Source: Lytechinus pictus (lineage: Eukaryota; Echinodermata; Echinoidea; Temnopleuroida; Toxopneustidae). Taken from it: 64,000 bases of DNA. Below, in pieces: positions 10,401-22,367 of the stretch. Position numbers and translations under genes: made by a program. Position 1 is the first letter of the stretch. Each line of letters starts with the position of its first letter. Under the pieces are notes generated by a model that was given only the letters and a program-made list of their open reading frames with translations, had not been told where the DNA came from and made no database searches. The stretch covers positions 50,932,901 to 50,996,900 of the forward strand of contig NC_087249.1 of NCBI RefSeq assembly GCF_037042905.1. The letters are read 5' to 3'.

Positions 10401-13400
10401 GGCGGTTGTCAAACCATCCCACCCCTTTTGCATTATTGCCTAATTATTTGAAAATTCACAATTTGTGAGCCCCCATTGAGGCAATATGCACTTCTGCTGT
10501 ATAAACACCCGATTTCATTTTCTTGAAACCATTTGGAGAGGAAGAGTTTGGAGAGTATAGATTCCCCTCTTTCAGCTATATATGTCGAATTGCTGCCATA
10601 TCGAAGCCTGACCTACTTCAGGGGACTATAGATGTTACCCCACCTTTTTTTACGATTTTTTGCCAATTCATTGGAAAACTCGCCATTTTGGAGCCCCCAT
10701 TGAGGCAAAAAATGTGTTTCTGGTATATAGTAGAGCCACTTCTTTATATATAGCTGATAGAGGATAGAGCCTACTCTTTCCTGTCCAAGTAGTTTCAAGG
10801 CGGTAATAGTGGCAGAACTATATATCAGAACCGCCTTTTTGCCTCAATGGGGGCTCCAAAATTGTGAATTTTCATATAAGTAAACAATAATGAAAAAGGG
10901 GCGGGGTGATTTCAACAGCCCTCTCATGGGGATATGCTTTTATTTTCGAGCATGTCTTTACATGTAGTTGTTTAAAGCAAAGCCTTTATTATTTTCTCTC
11001 CAAATGGTTTCAAGGGTGAAAAAAGGCAGAACTATATATCAGAAATGCCTTTTTGCCTCAATGGGGGCTCCAAAATGGTGAATTTCAAGAGGGGGGGGAG
11101 TAATTTCGACAGTCCCCTGAAGGGAGCAGGCTTTTATTTGCCGGCACTTCTTTATATGTGCCTGATAAGGCAAAATCTATTCTTTCCTCCCTAAGTGGTT
11201 TCAAGGCAGTAAAAGTGGTAGAACTATATATCAGAACGCTTTTTTGCATAAATGGGGGCTCCAAAATGGTGAATTTTCCAATAAATAGGCGATAATGAAA
11301 AAGGGATTGTGTGATTTCAACAGCCACCCGGAGGGGGTAGGCTTTTATTTGCCAGCACTTCTTCATATTTGGCTGATAAAACAAAGCCTACTCTTTCCTA
11401 TCCAAGTCATTGCAAGAAAATAAAATTGGCTATACTACATAGTAGAAATGCCCTTTTGCCTCAATGGGTGATTTAAAATGGTGTAATTTCCAATACACAG
11501 GCAATAAACATAATATAGAGGGGGAGAGGTTGACTAAGACAGCCCCTGAGAGGGCTAGGTTTCGATGTGCAAGCGCTTCTTAATGTGTAGCTGATATACA
11601 AAAGCCCATGCTTTCCTCTCCAAGTAATAGCAAGAAAATAAAATTGGCTGTATGATATATAGTAGAAATGCCCTTATGCCTCAATCATGTCAATGGATGA
11701 TCCAAAATGGTGAAATTGCCAATAAATAGGCAATATACATGATATAGAGGAGGGGGTGAGCCGGTGGGGTGACTTAGACAGCACCTGAGAGGCTGATAGG
11801 GCTAGCGTTCGATGTGCTGCGCTTATTTATGTAGCTGGTAGAACGAACTCTACTCTTTAAAATCAATAAAATAAATAATACAGCATAAACGCTTTTTTGC
11901 CTCAATGTTGGGTCCAAAATGGTGAATTTCCAAATAAATTAGCAATAAGCAAAAGGGGAGGGGTGACTTCAACAGCCCCCCCCCCCCGAGAGGGGTAGGC
12001 CTAGGCTTTGATGTGCTACTTCTTTTGATGTAGCTGGTAGAACAAAGCCTACTCTTTTCCTCTCCAAGTGGTTTTAAAGTAATTAAAGTGGATGTACTGT
12101 ACAACAGAAATGCCTTTTGCCTCAATGGGTGCTCCTAAAAACAGTTATTTTTCTAACAAATAGGCAATATACAACAACATGATATAGCAACGGGGGGGGA
12201 AGGACTTCGACACCCCCACCCCCTGAAAATGTTAGGCTTCGATGTGCCAACATTTTGTTTGATGTAGCTGATAGAGAAAAGCCTACTCTTAACTCTGCAA
12301 GTGATTAACTAGCGGAGATAATAGCATTTAAGTTTTAACTATACATTATACATACATGTATTATACGTACATGTAATGTTATACGTATTAATCTATGGAA
12401 ATGCATACAAAAAGCGACATTTCTGAAATTGAAGTATTCAAGTTTGATACCTTATAAATTTGCTAAAAAGAATGATTCAGAGTTGGAATTTCATCCACAT
12501 AATAATAGTATATCAATAAAGTTTTCAGGAACATTTTAAGGTAATTGATTAATTTTTCATAAAATTATGTAAAATCATGTATTTGTAAAATTTTTAATTT
12601 TTGGGAAAAAATTACAAAAAATGCAGTTTTCTACTTAAAATCTCAGCCAAATGACCAACTTATCCCCTATAAATAGTACCAAATTGTAGGAAATTTATTT
12701 GGCTTTCATATGAAACTAATTTTATGGCAATTGAATGCTTATGTCAAAATCTATGTACGAAAATTCAAATTCTCGGAAAATATGGCGGCCATTTTGAAAA
12801 AAGCGCCCTCACAGGTTAATTTTCAGGATACAGCCTGTTTATCTCATATATTCATATTCAGCGTAAAAAACTGGTCTAGAGGCACTATATGAAAATTTCT
12901 CCTTCTCCAAGTGGCACCTTGCTCAGTTATAACCCGGACTTAAACATGTCTGGTTTTTGGAACGCTCTATCGCATTTTCACAATGATTTAATCCTCACAG
13001 ACGTCAAAAGAAGCTCTTTCAACCGCACACACCAATCTCACCCACACACACACGCACGCACACCCTCACTCGCACACTCCAAGCCCCCATACACTTCAAA
13101 CTGTCTCTGTTTTATTATCAGCTCCTTGTGAAGACAAAGATCCTTCCAGCGGCGTAACAGGGGTCGGTGGCCAGGGGGGGCAGGAGCCAAAAATTTCCCG
13201 GTCATATCATGGTATGAACAGGCGTGATGGTGTAATGAGGCGACTATTTTGAGAAGGCCAGATATTGTGTATCGGGCAAAATTTATCTTTAAAAAAAATT
13301 TGCGAGCGAGCGAAGCGAGCGAGCAAAATTTTTGACCTTTTTAATGCAAAAATCAAATTTTGTGATAGATTTTGACATGATATCCAGAGAATAATATATT

Positions 13401-16400
13401 TCACTCTTCTCTCTTTAGATTCCCTTTTTTGTGGTCTGTACGCCACTGTGAACAGGATTCTTTGCGGCAGTAGCGTGAAGAGTAAAAAAAAAAAAAACGA
13501 AGGGCGCAGTATAGCACATGTGCTAAAAAGCTGCTTTACATAAGTCCCGAGCGAGCGAAGCGAGCGAGAAAAAATCACCTTTTCACGAGAATCTAACTTT
13601 GAGCTATTTTTTGACATTATATTCAGTAAATAAAATCATATCCTACACTTTTCCTTTGCTTTTCATCCTCCTTTTTTTGTTCTTGTTTGTAGAACTTTTT
13701 GGGGCCATGGCCCAACCCTTCCATACGCAGTGCTGTGCGGTTGGGGTCCGGGGCGGAGCCCCCGGAACTTCTTGATATCAAAGCCGTTAAACCTCACAGT
13801 TTGCCGCTATTTTAATCAAATCGCGGGCTTATACAGAATATAGCTTTTACACAATTAACACATTTATTCAACCCATTTGCGTAATGAACCATATATTTTG
13901 AGGGGACAAAACATAGCAATGTGGGAAAAATTTGTAAAAAGTCGCCAGCGTGCAAAGCGAGCTGGAAAAAAAAATTGCCTATTGAAATTAAATTCTAATT
14001 ATGTGATAGATTTTTCCATTATATTCAGCAAATAACAAATTTCTTTGTTTCCATTCATATCATTATACGTTGTCTCCTCTTTGGGCTGGAACCAAGACCC
14101 CCCCCCCCCGCGCCTGTTTGCCAGTGATTGAACGTGATTGAACGGGGGGCGTTATAGAGCCATTTGAAGGTTAATGAGCAGCCCCTACTGCGTTGGGGCT
14201 GGGGCAAAGCCCCTGTAGCTTATTTGCATAAAATTTAGCAAGCTTATAGCACAATGTTGTATGCAGTCCATCTTTCTTCCCGCTCTTTAATTTCAATCAT
14301 CGGCAGCCCGGTCGCGTTATTATTTTTGTTCTTGTCCCTTTTCTTTGTTTTCCAATTTAGCTATTGACTAATTACACTCTTACCTTCGTTTCCCGCTATT
14401 GTTTGCCACTTTGTCATCTTTTAATTTATTTCCCACCGTGCTATTGCATTACATAGGCCTATTTCGGAATGATTTGTTCTTTCTCAAATGTTCTTCTTTC
14501 GTACATTTTCCCGCTTTCCTTCCTTTTTCATTAATTTTTTTTTTTTTCGTTTTCTTTTCCCTTTCCTTTTCTTCCTTTCCTTTTTCCCTTTCCTTCCCCT
14601 TTCCCTTTCTTTCTCCCTCTTTTTTTTTCTTTTTCCCGTTTTTCTTTTATTTTCCCGGTGAAATCCGCCAGGGGGGGCAGCTTGCCCCGCCTGTTACGCC
14701 GCTGTTCCTGCGGTGCCAATCCTGGCTGGCCTCGCCGCTGGTGTCCTAGGGCAGACAGGCCTTTCGTACGAGAACATTGCCTACTCCTCTGTGGACTATG
14801 CAGTAAGTATGATATTTCAGACATGTATGTTGATTTAGAAGATTAGAAAACAGCTTCATAGTTTATATTACTATATAGTATATCAACTTGCTGATCAAAG
14901 TTTCAATCAGTGTCTGTGCCTGCAGACTAGGCTACGGGAGCATTGAACTACACAGAATGTTCCACAAATATTCGGAATAGAAAGGGAATCGATTAAAAGA
15001 AATGCATATCACATTTGAGGTACACTGTTTATTTATTTTTGCTTGAAGTGCGAGTCAACCCCAACAAAACATTAAACTTATTGAAGCATGAATGAAAATG
15101 GCAAGAATATAGACCTAGGCCACAATCCTTCAAAGAATTACGATTGATCCGATCAACCTGTCTCTGGGAATCCACCATTGTCATACATTTTATTCTACAG
15201 GAAATTTACACAGTGTCATTTGTAAACAAAGACATGAAAGAAAAGTACACTTAATTTTCAGAAAACGATGAATGTATGAACGTAGAGCATTAGTTAGGAC
15301 ATGTTGAAGTTAATTTTCGCAAAGCAGATTTTTTTTTTTTTGCTTTTTTTTAAGGATGTTTTATTGTATTCTCTCAAATCAAAATACACATTCAGATTCC
15401 ATAAGCAAGTTGTACAAACTATTTGAAACATGATTATAAATTATACAATAAATCCATAACAAGTATAATTATACAAATTATACATCAAACTTCAAAGATA
15501 CTGGAAATTAATACTAATGCGTTTCAGCAATTACAAAATTAAATATTAACAAGATGTATGAAATCCTAATCGATATCAAATGATATTTGAAAATATCCCC
15601 CCCTCCCGAATATAAGGCGAAAAATATAAATCGTTCAATATGTGGGATTTCCATTTTGTTCTCTATTGTAGTTCAATAAAGATGCTTCCTTATTGTCAAA
15701 TATAAAAAAAAATCTTCATTTCATATAATACAAAAAAAATAGTGCATGGCATTATCGACTGTCTAATTTGCATGTTGCTGATATAGTGCATAAAGCTGAT
15801 TTGTGAAAATAAGGGAAACTTTAAAACTGTACAACTTACTTTACATCATATTGTGATAGAGTTTTGCTTGTTTTTTTTTCTCTGGTAATGCCTCTTTCTG
15901 TTCGGATAGACTCACCCTTTCAAGGTTTAGGCTAGCATTATAAAGGGCTCATTTAGAAAACTGCTTAACTTTGATACAAGTAGTATTAAATATATTTTTC
16001 ATATGAATGAGAAAAAAACCTGTGACTGGAAAATCTTCATTAATATAATCGCCTGAAGAGACTATATATACTAACACATGTTAGTAGGCGGATTGAAATT
16101 AAGATGGTGTTTCCAGTCACTTTCTATTTCACTTTTATTCGAAGCACTAAATTATGAATTTCGGGTGCGATTATATTTTCTGGGTATCATTTTTATGATA
16201 TATCACAGACACTGGTAGACCCTTGAATCTCAGATTATTTGAAATCAAATCAAAGTTAGCCTCTGCCTTAAAAGTTTTACGTGAGCCTTTTCGCGAAAAA
16301 GGACATGAAGTAAGAAATGCATGTAATAACATCGCCTACCTATCCTGGCTTACTTTTTTTAATAATACTAATATTTCTTTGTTTTCAGATCCACCCAACC

Positions 16401-17489
16401 CTCGTCAGATCTGTGGTAAGATTAACGAATAAAATCAATTCAGATATTAGATACAAGATAGCTGTAATAACAGAAGAAATGCACGATGAATAATTATGAT
16501 TAACAATACATCGTGCCGTATATTTTGGTTAATCATGTCTTGGTTATCACTCATGGTCAAAACATGAAAGAATGATTGATTAATTGAATTAATTATTTTA
16601 TTAAATATTTTAATTCTCGCAGTTCAGAGACCGGAATTTAAATGGTTACAACATTAACAAGATTATTAAAAATCAATGTTGTAACAGCCACATATTTAGG
16701 TCGTGAAAAAATTCAAAATAGTGATATACATACATATCATTTAAAAAAAATGCAATATTTGGAAGAGAATACATATTAGAATTGATTATTCAAATATTGA
16801 CAATACACAGGATTGACACAACACTGGAAAATCTAAGTTAATATCCTCTAAAATATAATCGCTAATAAACTTTTGACCGAAATGATATTAATTCATATTT
16901 GAAAATAATCAATTATAAATTGCATAGGAATTCTATGATTGGAATTTCATGCAATTTAGGAATAAGTTGCGAAATCATTATACAGGAATTGGATGTTACA
17001 ATATTTTAAAACAATGCTCATTTATTGAAATTCTTGACATAATATTGTTACTGCACGTTTTGAAAATATCAAAATAACATTAAAATAACATTAGATGATC
17101 TGGGTTAATATCTGCTATAAAATGATAATCGCTAATCAAATTTCGACCAAATATTGATTAATAACTTGAAAAATAACCAAATATATATGATTTACCGAAT
17201 TATTTCACTAAAATTTCAGTTTAGGAATATGTTGCAAATATTATTTTGAAAAAAGGTTCCTTTATCATTGTATATTGATATTGTTTGATAAATAATCATT
17301 GCACCAAATATTGATTCATTTTATTTTTTTCAATTAATGCTGCAAAAAAATAATGAAATCATCAGTGCATGTTATGAATCCGAGCTAAAAAGTTAAAATC
17401 TAAATCACAGCTACTTCAATAACCAGACGGTATATACTTAGTATTCCTGTACAATATGTTTTTCCATAACAGAGAACAACCTTGAATAG
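7351..17489 (+). CDS. EGF + ShKT domain protein, 3' part of gene (ShKT exon split by a transposon)
   Basis: Four exons fit together in phase. Exon 7351-7440 (AG acceptor, GTAAGT donor, phase 1-1) encodes a Cys-rich EGF-like module: CRVVCHNCGTKN, then CTCTC and GWYGPDC. Exon 13122-14802 (phase 1-1) encodes an ShKT-type six-Cys domain, with two Cys before and within the left third and the rest in the right part; it is interrupted at 13147-14704 by a transposon. Micro-exon 16389-16415 (27 nt, phase 1-1) encodes NPPNPRQIC. The terminal exon from 17473 gives ENNLE and a stop at 17487-17489. A poly(A) signal AATAAA lies at 17737. EGF and ShKT domains are typical of secreted modular animal proteins (CAP/SCP or astacin types). 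The N-terminal domains, signal peptide and start lie upstream of what I can identify. With the insertion, this allele would not encode an intact ShKT domain unless the element is removed or spliced. The ShKT fold is named after a sea-anemone peptide, but nothing here implies a toxin. Confidence 0.75.
7441..8393. other. intron sequence, no feature recognised
   Basis: Part of the intron between the EGF and ShKT exons. AT-rich; no ORF with a domain and no clear repeat structure. Confidence 0.5.
8394..12940. mobile_element. 4.5 kb foldback element
   Basis: The whole segment is an inverted repeat centred near 10667. The outer arms (8394-9060 and 12270-12940) are nearly identical: a 60-codon ORF at 8442-8624 (-) is reproduced residue for residue at 12710-12892 (+). 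The ends read AGTCCGGGTTATAAC... and ...GTTATAACCCGGACT. Inside, each arm holds about eight tandem units of roughly 210 bp, sharing phrases such as 'gagcccccattgaggcaaaa', 'tatatagttctgccac' and 'gaggaaagagtaggctttgctctatcagcta'. No transposase ORF is visible. Flanking target duplication is unclear (CTA versus TTA at the two borders). It sits in an intron of the EGF/ShKT gene. Confidence 0.9.
13122..14802 (+). CDS. ShKT-domain exon interrupted by a transposon
   Basis: The left coding piece 13122-13146 begins after the acceptor 'ttttattatcag' and reads PCEDKDP. The right coding piece 14708-14802 reads GANPGWPRRW, then a Cys-containing tail ending in CGLC, before the donor GTAAGT at 14803. Phases match the EGF exon upstream and the micro-exon downstream. 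The Cys order is that of an ShKT domain (two widely spaced pairs, then C-x3-C-x2-C at the end). The break falls inside a codon, and a 3-base duplication TTC flanks the inserted element. Confidence 0.8.
13147..14704. mobile_element. non-autonomous DNA transposon inside the ShKT exon
   Basis: A 15-bp perfect terminal inverted repeat, CAGCGGCGTAACAGG at 13147-13161 and CCTGTTACGCCGCTG at 14690-14704. It is flanked by the direct duplication TTC (13144-13146 and 14705-14707). The 3-bp duplication would fit CACTA/EnSpm-type integration, but the family is not proven. The interior has no transposase. It holds two or three copies of a module beginning GAGCGAGCGAAGCGAGCGAG (13300, 13550; divergent at 13945), each followed by 'gtgatagattttgacat.atattcag'. 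The right half is shared with the copy at 1-746. Confidence 0.88.
14803..16388. other. intron, no feature recognised
   Basis: Intron between the ShKT exon and the micro-exon. AT-rich with short homopolymers. No exon-like hydrophobic or Cys-rich frame with splice sites was found. Confidence 0.5.
16389..16415 (+). CDS. 27-nt micro-exon of the EGF/ShKT gene
   Basis: Acceptor 'atttctttgttttcag' and donor G|gtaaga delimit 27 bases in phase 1-1, coding NPPNPRQIC. The strong splice sites and the phase match to both neighbours are the whole case. cDNA is needed to confirm it. Confidence 0.6.
17473..17489 (+). CDS. terminal coding exon of the EGF/ShKT gene
   Basis: After acceptor 'gtttttccataacag' the phase-1 continuation encodes ENNLE, then TAG. 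The 3'UTR runs about 250 bases to an AATAAA hexamer. Confidence 0.6.
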
Positions 17490-17736
17490 GACACTCTGTG
17501 TCAGGAAGTCAGCCTGAACGTGTATAATTCCAGACCAGCTTGTTGTCCCAGAAAACCAGGCTCAGACGTCAGAGATTTTATGAACTTGATAATGGATCAC
17601 ATCGCTTTCATTTTCGGTTTGACCTGCTATTGGGAAATTGATGATATATTGAGCAATTGTTCTAAGCTTGTCTTTGAGGGCAATTATATGTTAACTTCTA
17701 TTTTCAAATATGTCTTTAATATTATCAAATAATCAC

Positions 17737-17742
17737 AATAAA
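17737..17742 (+). terminator. poly(A) signal AATAAA
   Basis: AATAAA about 250 bases after the inferred stop of the EGF/ShKT gene, within AT-rich DNA. It is a plausible 3' end. Confidence 0.55.
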
Positions 17743-18764
17743 AGAGTGAACATAGAATCATTTTATGCGATGGTGCTACGGGTTATTTGCGCATGATGGT
17801 GCTGACTATATTAATTATTTACATTACTTATGTTGTAAATTTACGATTTCCATCAATTTGTGATTCGTCTTGAAAGATTAGCAGGGGTAGATGGGTTCTC
17901 ATAAACCGCATGTAAAACGAAGGTTTTTTAAAGAAAAATGTGCTATTTTTCATTAATATTGATATCTAGTTCTTTCCCGAGGTGAAACACAGCCTTCGTT
18001 AGATACAAGGCCGTGTTTAAGTTTTTATGATTTACGTTTAGTTAACTATTACTGAATGAATTAAAAAAAAAGTTTGAAAAAATGTTATTGGCTATACCCG
18101 ATTCTATATTCACCAATTTACATGTATTGGGCCTATCGATCCAATGCTTTCATATACCTTTGCTATATATTTTTTTCACTTTGAAATGAGTGTTTTAAGA
18201 AATATAGTCCTGAATAACATGTTTAACTGGATTCACTTAATTGAATCCCTGCGACTGAAGCTAAAGCTTCTGAACTATAATTTGGGACACCTACCTGCTA
18301 AAGAGCTAGAACATGAATATCTGCAGACTGGTGATTGGTATAAGTCATGAATATACAAAAAGAGTAAAGGGCCTAGCGGAGACCCATGAGGTACCCAAGC
18401 ATAGTTTACAAGCAATCACTTCATAAATTGACTAAATATTTAGTGCAACGTATAATACCGCAATGCCTAGAATCTTCATTGGTAGTGTGTACATGTACAC
18501 ACACACACACACCCTCACACAAATATTAAAATGGTAATTAGTCTGCATTGCAAATCATCAAATAAACCCATAAGACTGTTATGCTACATCCAGCATTAGG
18601 TTGGTAAGAAATAGTGTCATCATGTTATTATTAATTCATAATCCGGTATGTGTATTTTAATATGGGTTGTTGTACAAAAGAGGACAACTTGTCACCCCGC
18701 ATCCAAATATGTTAATAGCGAGTTTTCGAAATCGCGACGGGGACAGATTATACCACATGGTAAA
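17743..18764. other. intergenic, one (CA)n tract
   Basis: AT-rich. A short (CA)n run lies at about 18497-18513. No gene seen. Confidence 0.5.
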
Positions 18765-19025
18765 TCTTTTGAAAATGCCCGTCAAATCATAATGAACAGC
18801 TTAGAAGTCTTTGTCGAAAATTGGTGAACCTGGAGAGCTGATCATCTTGAGATTCGGAGCTGACGAAAAATTGCAAATATGTCGTTAGACCAGACTCCAG
18901 GAAAACACTGCTGTTTCGATTCACCGATTTTCGACAAAGTCTGCTTTGTCATGAAGGCCTTTGGGCAAAATATTATCTACGTTCCAGAATGTGTCTACGT
19001 AGCTGTTTGCGAAAACTCCCCAATA
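18765..19025. repeat. dispersed inverted-repeat family, copy 2
   Basis: 'TTTGTCGAAAATTGGTGAA' near 18812 and 'TTCACCGATTTTCGACAAAG' near 18920 flank the same core seen at 6790-7080. The flank 'cgttccagaatgtgtctacgtagc' also matches copy 1. Confidence 0.7.
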
Positions 19026-19359
19026 TCAGTATTGTAGTCGCAATATATCTCCCCATTCAGAAATTCCTTTTTAAGCAAAGATTTCTTAAAAATCATAGGA
19101 TCAAATGCAGAGAGTTGCAATTAATCAACCAAGTACTACATGATTTTCAGCAACTGTGCATTTGGGACTTATATGATATCTGAGAGTTAAAGATTTCATT
19201 AAAATATATGGTCTACTTTATATTCAATATTCCTCGTTTTAATATATAACCAAAAATTTCCTCGGTTCAAATGTTGAAGGTTAGGCTTATGTAATATTCC
19301 TTTTTACTACTATTGATTTATGTTGCAATAAATGATCATGGTATATTGGATTTTTTTTC

Positions 19360-20642
19360 AGATTCAACTGATTTCCTTGTCTTTTTTTTTTTGCTTGATG
19401 TAATAGATTTCCCTGTTTGTTGATTGATTCAACTGATTTCCTTGTTTGTTTGTTATGCGTTTGTTGTTTGTTGTTTTATTCAACTGATTTCCTCGTCTGT
19501 TGTGTATTTGTTGTATAAATCAACTGATTTCCTCGTTTGCTGTGTGTTTGTTGTTTGTTGTTTGATTCAACTGATTTCCTTGTTTGTTGTTTGTTTGTTT
19601 TCTGATTCAACTGATTTCCTTGTTTGTTATTTGTTTGTTGTCTGATTCAACTGATTTCCTTGTTTGTTGTGTTTGTTGTTTGATTCAACTGATTTCCTCG
19701 TTTTTGTGTGTTTGTTGTTTGTTTGATTCAACTGATTTCCTTGTTTGTTGTTTGTTTGTTGTCTGATTCAACTGATTCCCTTGTTTGTTGTTTGATTCAA
19801 CTGATTTCTTTGTTTATTTTTTGTGTGGTTTTGTTTGTTTGTTGTTTGATTCAACATATTTTCTTGTTTGCTGTTTGAATTAACTTACATCCTTGTTTTG
19901 TTGTTTGATTCAACTGATATCCTTGTCTGTTTGTTGTTTGATTCAACTGACATCCTTGTCTGTTTGTTGTTTGATTCAACTGACATCTTTGTCTGTTTTT
20001 TCTTTTTCTTTGTTGTGTGATTCACCTGATTTCCCTGTTTGTTTGTTGTTGTTTTTTGTTTGTTTGTTATGTGATTCAACATAATTCCTTGTTTGTGTGT
20101 TTGTTGTCTGAATCAACTGATTTTCACGTTTGTTTGTTGTTTGATTCACCTGATTTCCTTGTTTGTTGTTTTTGTTTGTTATGTGATTCAACAGAATTCC
20201 TTGTTTGTTGTCTGAATCAACTGATTTCTACGTTTATTGTTTGTTTGTTGTTTGTTGATTAATTCACCTGATTTCCCTGTTTGTTTGTTGTGTGTTTATT
20301 GTTTGTTCGTTGTTTGATTCAACAGATTTCATTGTTTGTTGTTTGATTTAACTTACATTTTTGTTTTTGTTGTTTGATTCAACCAGGGACTCACGTCCCT
20401 GATTCAACTGAGATCCTTGTCTGTTGTTTGATTTAAATGATATCTTTGTTTGTTTGTTCATTGATTCTACTGATATAATTGTTTGCTTGTGGTTTGATTC
20501 AACTGATTTCCTTGTTTATTTGTCGTTTGATTCAAATGATATCCTTGTCTGTTTGTTGTTTGATTCAACTGATTTCCTTGTTTGTTTGTTGATGTTTTTT
20601 GTTTGTTGTTGTTTTTTGTTTGTTGTTTGATTCACCTGATTT

Positions 20643-20673
<31 letters not shown>

Positions 20674-21397
20674 TTCAACAGATTTCCTCTTTTGTTTGCT
20701 TGTTTGATTTAACTTACATCCTTGTTTTTGTTGATTGATTCAACTGATATCCTTGTCTATTTGTTATTTGATTCAACTGATATAATTGTTTGTTTGTGGT
20801 TTGATTCAACTGATTTCCTTGTTTGTTTGTTGCTTGTTGTTTGATTCACCTGATTTCCCTGTTTGTTGTTGTTTTGTTGTTTGTTTGTTATGTGATTCAA
20901 CATAATTCCTTGTTTGTTGTGTGTTTGTTTGATTCACCTGATTTCCTTCTTTTTTTGTTTGTGTGTTTTTTGTTTGTTTGTTTGTTGTTCGATTCAACAG
21001 ATTTCCCTGTTTGTTGTTATTTGTTTGATTTAACTTTAATACATCCTTGTTTTTGTTGTTTGATTCAACTGATATCCTTGTCTGTTTGTTGTTTGATTCA
21101 ACAGATTTCCCTGTTTGTTGTTATTTGTTTGATTTAACTTACATCCTTGTTTTTGTTGTTTGATTCAACTGATATCCTTGTCTGTTTGTTGTTTGATTCA
21201 ACAGATTTCCCTGTTTGTTGTTTTTTGTTTGAATTAACTTACATCCTTGTTTTTGTTGTTTGATTCAACTGATATCCTTGTCTGTTTGTTGTTTGATTCA
21301 ACAGATTTCCCTGTTTGTTGTTTTTTGTTTGAATTAACTTACATCCTTGTTTTTGTTGTTTGATTCAACTGATATCCTTGTCTGTTGTTTTTTTTTT
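19360..21397. repeat. 2 kb GATTCAACTGATTTCCTTGTTTG minisatellite
   Basis: Dozens of units built on 'gattcaactgatttccttgtttg' followed by variable (TTGTTTG)n spacers, about 30-50 bases each. Divergent variants (gatatcc, gacatcc, cagattt) are interspersed. A 30-base poly-T interrupts it near 20647. All ORFs in this span are frames of the repeat. Confidence 0.9.
21062..21384. repeat. 100-bp higher-order repeat block
   Basis: 'gattcaactgatatccttgtctg' recurs at 21062, 21162, 21262 and 21362, a strict 100-base period. Each period holds three sub-units (gatatcc-, cagatttccc-, and ttaacttacatcc-type). This is the homogenised end of the minisatellite. Confidence 0.85.
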
Positions 21398-21403
21398 TTT
21401 GCA

Positions 21404-21552
21404 GGGGCTGCGGAACGGTTTTCAAAGTGGGGAGGGCTGAGCCAAAAGTGGGGGGGGTTTACCATGCAAAAAATCACAATCATATGGTAATTTTTTACGT
21501 TTTTGTACACGGTTTTTTAAAAAAGTGAGGGGGGGCTGAAGCCCCACCGGAT
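21404..21552. mobile_element. MITE fragment, CAGGGGCTGCGGAAC family
   Basis: CAGGGGCTGCGGAACGG at 21404 matches, in reverse, the right ends of the elements at 54504-54674 and 57490-57650, including 'ttcaaagtgggg' and 'ctgagccaaaagtgggggg'. The far end (ggctgaagccccacc) is truncated. Confidence 0.65.
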
Positions 21553-22367
21553 TTTGATATTACACGACTTTGATTTTCTTCATGCACTATACACGGATTT
21601 ATCATTTAGTGAAACCAGTTTAATTATTATTCTTAATGAGTTTTATTTGCAATTCACATTTTAACAATAGATAATCTCAAAAACAAATACATGTTTATTT
21701 TACATTCATCAAAAAATTTAGATCATTATACAATAATCTCTCATAGTAATAACAATATTCCACTCGGATCGATTAAATTTGAAAGATAATATAGTGTTCT
21801 GCTTGTTATAACTGCATTAAGTGCCTACAAACAACTTGAAAAGAGAGATTAATTTGATATATTTACGCGAGAAAATGAAATATTTGACGTATAATATTAT
21901 GGTATACACCAAATAAAAATATTTTGTTCGCTTTTCAAAGTTCCACAGCAAATTTCCAAACTGGATAATTTATATGGTCGGATATATTTTGAAGTCAATC
22001 AAGTACGCAAATCGTTCCAAAAATTTGAAATAAATTGGCTTTCAAAAACAGATGAATCAAATGAATGTTTAGTTCTGATACAAAATCAAATATGTTTTGA
22101 TCGAAGTTTCCGAATTTCATGTAAGTAACGGTTCGTCGACACTTTTCAGTGTATAAATTTGAATTGATGGGTGGTGATTCCATTGCAGTCTGCCTACGTA
22201 TATGATTATGCATAATCATGATGTACATGTGTGTATATATATATATTTCTCTTTACATATAGGGATGTCACGATAAAAACAAAAGTTTCAGTTTTGATCT
22301 ATAAATTTCTTCGAATGGATCCGAACCGTTATCTGGTTTGTCTTTACATACATTTACATTCATTTAT

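Noticed and set aside
19424-21137. Cys/Leu/Phe-rich ORFs such as 'CLIQLISLFVC' repeats
   Set aside because: Every frame of the GATTCAACTGATTTCC minisatellite is open for long stretches.
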